A stretch of 64,000 nucleotides of DNA. Source: Eutrophobius brisbanensis. Its GTDB lineage: Bacteria > Pseudomonadota > Gammaproteobacteria > Eutrophobiales > Eutrophobiaceae. The position numbers were made by a program, and so were the translations under genes. A model generated the notes under the pieces. That model searched no databases. It was not told the origin of the DNA and saw only the letters and a program-made list of their open reading frames with translations. The DNA lies in assembly GCA_038131795.1 (NCBI GenBank), contig JAYPQE010000003.1, positions 186,001 through 250,000 of the forward strand, given 5' to 3'. Positions 61,396 to 64,000 of the stretch are shown here, in pieces; the stretch's first letter is position 1; each line of letters begins with the position of its first letter.

Positions 61396-62679
61396 ATGAC
61401 TGATCATGCAAAACTGTCACTGGACGGAAATGAGTATGATATTCCAGTTGTAGAGGGAAGTGAAAATGAAAAGGCCCTGGATATATCATCGTTAAGGGCA
61501 CAGACAGGTCATATTACATTGGACCCGGGATATGTGAATACCGGCTCAACGACCAGCGCCATCACCTATCTTGATGGCGAACAGGGTATCTTGCGATATC
61601 GCGGTATACCTATCGAACAACTGGCACAAAACTCGACCTTTGTGGAAACCAGTTACCTTCTCATCTATGGACAGTTACCTACAAAAGAACAACTTGCCAA
61701 GTTCAGCCATTTACTCACCATGCACAGCATGATTCATGAAGATATGAAGCATTTTTTTGATGGATATCCGGCCTCAGCCCATCCTATGGCAATCCTGTCG
61801 TCCATGGTCTGTTCCCTGTCTGCCTATTATCCGGAGTCTTTAAATGTATTTGAGTCCTTTGACAGTCAGGCACCGAGACTTTTATCCAAGTTAAGGACCA
61901 TTGCAGCCTTCAGTTATAAAAAGAGTATCGGCCATCCCATGATGTATCCTCAGAACCACCTGAGTTATTGCGCAAATTTTCTGCAGATGATGTTTTCGGT
62001 ACCGGCTGAGCCCTACGAGGCCGATGAAGATGTGGTCAAGGCCTTAAACATTTTGTTAATACTGCATGCCGATCATGAACAGAACTGTTCTACCTCTACA
62101 GTCAGGTTGGTCGGGTCCAGTCAGGCCAATATGTATGCCTCGGTCAGTGCGGGCATACTCGCCCTGTGGGGACCGCTACATGGTGGGGCTAACCAGGCGG
62201 TGATTGAAATGCTGGAGCAGATCCATCAATCCGGTACCAGCTGCAAGGACTTCGTTGCCAGTGTCAAGGACAAGGAGTCAAAGTCCCGGTTAATGGGCTT
62301 TGGACACCGGGTCTATAAGAGCTACGACCCGCGCGCCAAGATCCTTAAGGAAATGACGGATGTCATATTGTCCAAGCGTGGTGTGAATGATCCATTGCTG
62401 GACCTTGCCAAGGAAATGGAGGAAACGGCACTGTCTGATCCCTATTTTGTTGAACGAAATCTGTACCCGAATGTGGATTTCTACAGCGGACTTTTATACA
62501 AGGCCATGGGGATTCCAGTCAATATGTTCACGGTAATGTTTGCCATAGGCAGGCTGCCCGGCTGGATTGCCCATTGGAAGGAAATGATGGATGATCCACA
62601 GACCAAGATTGGCAGGCCCCGGCAGATTTATACCGGGGAGACGGTTCGCGACTACGTTCCAATTGAACAGCGAAAGTAA
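61396..62679 (+). CDS. gltA: Citrate synthase, type II
   Basis: A 427-residue citrate synthase that condenses acetyl-CoA with oxaloacetate. The sequence matches the hexameric, NADH-sensitive gammaproteobacterial form: an N-terminal beta domain (LSLDGNEYDIPV), GILRYRGIPIEQLA, LHADHEQNCSTSTVRLVGSSQANMYASVSAGILALWGPLHGGANQAV (catalytic histidines) and GFGHRVYKSYDPRAK. The catalytic aspartate is in NVDFYSGLLYKAMG. It is followed nine bases later by the DUF4159 gene. Confidence 0.97.
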   Translation: MTDHAKLSLDGNEYDIPVVEGSENEKALDISSLRAQTGHITLDPGYVNTGSTTSAITYLDGEQGILRYRGIPIEQLAQNSTFVETSYLLIYGQLPTKEQLAKFSHLLTMHSMIHEDMKHFFDGYPASAHPMAILSSMVCSLSAYYPESLNVFESFDSQAPRLLSKLRTIAAFSYKKSIGHPMMYPQNHLSYCANFLQMMFSVPAEPYEADEDVVKALNILLILHADHEQNCSTSTVRLVGSSQANMYASVSAGILALWGPLHGGANQAVIEMLEQIHQSGTSCKDFVASVKDKESKSRLMGFGHRVYKSYDPRAKILKEMTDVILSKRGVNDPLLDLAKEMEETALSDPYFVERNLYPNVDFYSGLLYKAMGIPVNMFTVMFAIGRLPGWIAHWKEMMDDPQTKIGRPRQIYTGETVRDYVPIEQRK

Positions 62680-62688
62680 ACCCGTTTA

Positions 62689-63468
62689 ATGATCAGGGTA
62701 ACTAAATATTTTCTGATCATCTTTAGCTTACTATCTACGGTCCTCACATCCACCGTGCTTCTGGCACAGTATGATCATTCCCGGGGTGATCAGCCTGAAG
62801 CGGAATTTCATATGGCCAGATTAATCTACAGGCCCAGTCCCAATAGCAGGGGGTTCTTCCGGCAGATGTGGGCCATAGATTATCCCTCTGCTGAATATCA
62901 TTTTACCCGTGGCGTGCGCCGCCTCACTCATGTCAATACGGCGGGTGACAGTATTCATCTGCAACTCACCGATGACAGGCTCTTTGATTATCCCTGGTTA
63001 TTTGCCCAACAGGTGGGTACCTGGTCATTAAGTAATACCGAGGCATCAAATTTACGGGAGTACCTGCTGCGCGGCGGTTTTCTTATCGTGGATGATTTTC
63101 ACGGTAGTTATGAATGGATGATATTCAATGACAGTATCCGCAAAGTCTTTCCAGACCGGCCCATCCTTGACCTGGAAGATGGTGAGGAGATCCTGCATGT
63201 TTTCTATGACCTGGACAGAAATACGCAAATACCCGGACGCCGGCACCTGTACCGCACCGTGAGTGGCGCAATCGATGCCCAAATGCAGGGTCCTGCCACC
63301 TGGCGGGGTATCTTTGATGATGAGGGGAGGTTGATGGTGGCGATCAATTTCAATATGGATATGGGGGACGCCTGGGAACACGCCGATGACCCTGTTTACC
63401 CGGAACCTATGACGGCCCTGGCGTACCGGTTTGGGATTAATTATTTGATTTATGCTTTTACTCACTAG
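62689..63468 (+). CDS. DUF4159 domain exported protein
   Basis: A 259-residue protein with an N-terminal signal sequence (about 1-26, STVLLAQ). The remainder matches DUF4159: EFHMARLIYRP, a long region ending LREYLLRGGFLIVDDFHG, then FYDLDRNTQIPGRRHLYR and GRLMVAINFNMDMGDAWEHADDP. Related proteins occur with MoxR/vWA clusters and in lone copies. Its function is not known. The domain has a GATase-like impression (GGFLIVDDFHG), but I see no catalytic cysteine. Confidence 0.82.
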   Translation: MIRVTKYFLIIFSLLSTVLTSTVLLAQYDHSRGDQPEAEFHMARLIYRPSPNSRGFFRQMWAIDYPSAEYHFTRGVRRLTHVNTAGDSIHLQLTDDRLFDYPWLFAQQVGTWSLSNTEASNLREYLLRGGFLIVDDFHGSYEWMIFNDSIRKVFPDRPILDLEDGEEILHVFYDLDRNTQIPGRRHLYRTVSGAIDAQMQGPATWRGIFDDEGRLMVAINFNMDMGDAWEHADDPVYPEPMTALAYRFGINYLIYAFTH

Positions 63469-63786
63469 AACACTAATGAAAAATGTCCATGCTACGCGTG
63501 GGTTTGAATCATTTGGATATCGTTCGTGTGAGGACAAGACGTCCGGGACGACCAGTATTCAATATTAATGAGTATGCCCTTCGGGCATGCTTTAGTTTAA
63601 CTGGATTCCGGGTTGCGCTACGCGCCCCCGGAATGACGATGGAGTAAAAACCCATCATTCTGGCGAAAAGCCTGCCCCGGTGTGGAGTTGAGCAAGGGCC
63701 AGAATCTAATCAATTATAGAGTCCGCTTTGCGGACACAATATTATATTGGATGCCGGGTCGAGCCCGGCATGACAGTTGTTTATAT
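63469..63786. repeat. Cluster of REP-like hairpins downstream of the DUF4159 gene
   Basis: No gene is visible in these 318 bases. Instead there is a run of hairpins: ATGCCC-TTC-GGGCAT followed by GCTTT (63576-63596, terminator-like); ATTCCGGG / CCCGGAAT (63604-63637, inside CTGGATTCC ... GGAATGACG); GTCCGC-TTT-GCGGAC (63722-63736); and ATGCCGGG-TCGAG-CCCGGCAT (63751-63771). The second and fourth are the same REP-like family as at 22248-22405 and 34208-34380. Confidence 0.72.
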
Positions 63787-64000
63787 TTACTGGTCAATAT
63801 TACTCGTGGCATCCAGGTTCTGGGTATTCTCACCTGCCTCCCAGGTATGGATCTGGCGGATCAATTGTTGTGGCTGGATCCCCTCCGGTGTCTGGCCTAA
63901 CTCAGCTGCCAACTGTGGGTCCAGGTATTCCAGATTGCCTCCCACCATGGTCATCAGGGGCCTGATGGTCTTGATCATGGAATCAGGGACAGCAACAGGA
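63787..64000 (-). CDS. Amidohydrolase-like protein, C-terminal fragment (cut by window edge)
   Basis: The minus strand is open from the window edge to a TAA at 63787. It encodes about 70 residues reading P-V-A-V-P-D-S, then IKTIRPLMTMVGGNLEYLDPQLA and a charged tail. The I-K-x-I-R-P-L-M-T-M-V-G-G-x-x-x-Y segment is the usual C-terminal end of YtcJ-type (amidohydrolase_3) proteins. Whether it has the HxH metal motif cannot be seen. It is a second such protein, besides the one at 5413-7311. Confidence 0.6.
   Translation of the reverse strand, partial: PVAVPDSMIKTIRPLMTMVGGNLEYLDPQLAAELGQTPEGIQPQQLIRQIHTWEAGENTQNLDATSNIDQ

Noticed and set aside
1..64000. Insertion sequences, prophage or tRNA-linked island
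   Set aside because: No transposase, integrase, phage or tRNA gene was found; the mobile-looking material is limited to short non-coding repeats.

Overview
The window looks like a chromosomal segment of a gammaproteobacterium, AT-leaning to balanced in composition and aerobic. This rests on gene order and families: recJ-prfB-lysS with an RF2 frameshift site, clpS-clpA, a homodimeric-type aceE with aceF, tldD beside a nitrilase-family gene, alaC-hom-thrC, and a classical kinase-GNAT argA. No genus is named because no rRNA gene or species marker is present. I see no tRNA, rRNA, CRISPR array, prophage, integrase or transposase.

Layout. 1-2.8 kb: the start of a methyltransferase gene cut by the left edge, then a malonate uptake and activation operon (madL-madM-matB-like, minus strand). 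2.9-5.2 kb: egtB-egtD for ergothioneine. 5.4-12.2 kb: an exported amidohydrolase-fold protein without the usual metal ligands, a degenerate PAP2 protein, a TauE / TfoX-C / DUF3012-lipoprotein mini-operon, a YaiI-type protein, tldD and a carbon-nitrogen hydrolase. 12.3-22.2 kb (plus): alaC, hom, thrC, an RpfE-like gene, recJ, prfB and lysS. 22.5-35.1 kb: mixed housekeeping genes (a membrane-anchored glutamate-synthase-domain protein, argG, hydrolase, NUDIX, aceEF, M17 peptidase, peroxiredoxin). 35.4-42.3 kb (plus): a compact MoxR/Bat operon in which successive genes overlap or abut. 42.3-49.9 kb: small membrane proteins, pgpA, a lytic transglycosylase, a beta-lactamase-fold hydrolase, an exported katG with an OxyR-type operator, two tandem secreted paralogues and a broken cytochrome P460 gene. 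50-64 kb: ilvD, argE-argA, a diguanylate cyclase, clpS-clpA, nudL, dapE, gltA, a DUF4159 protein, and the 3' end of a second amidohydrolase-like gene cut by the right edge.

The genes sketch an aerobe with strong redox defence (ergothioneine, exported KatG, peroxiredoxin, methionine/threonine/arginine/branched-chain amino acid synthesis, PDH to citrate synthase) and an ability to use malonate.

The most unusual feature is not a gene. Three families of short dispersed repeats fill the intergenic gaps: (1) a degenerate heptad, GTNAGGN, in direct arrays at the 3' ends of genes, often supplying the stop codon and often paired as inverted arms between convergent genes; (2) inverted copies of a sequence like AGGATTAACAGGATTTAC; (3) REP-like hairpins beginning CGTCATTCC. 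They nest inside one another. The heptad closes all three reading frames within about three units and resembles repeated Shine-Dalgarno sequence.
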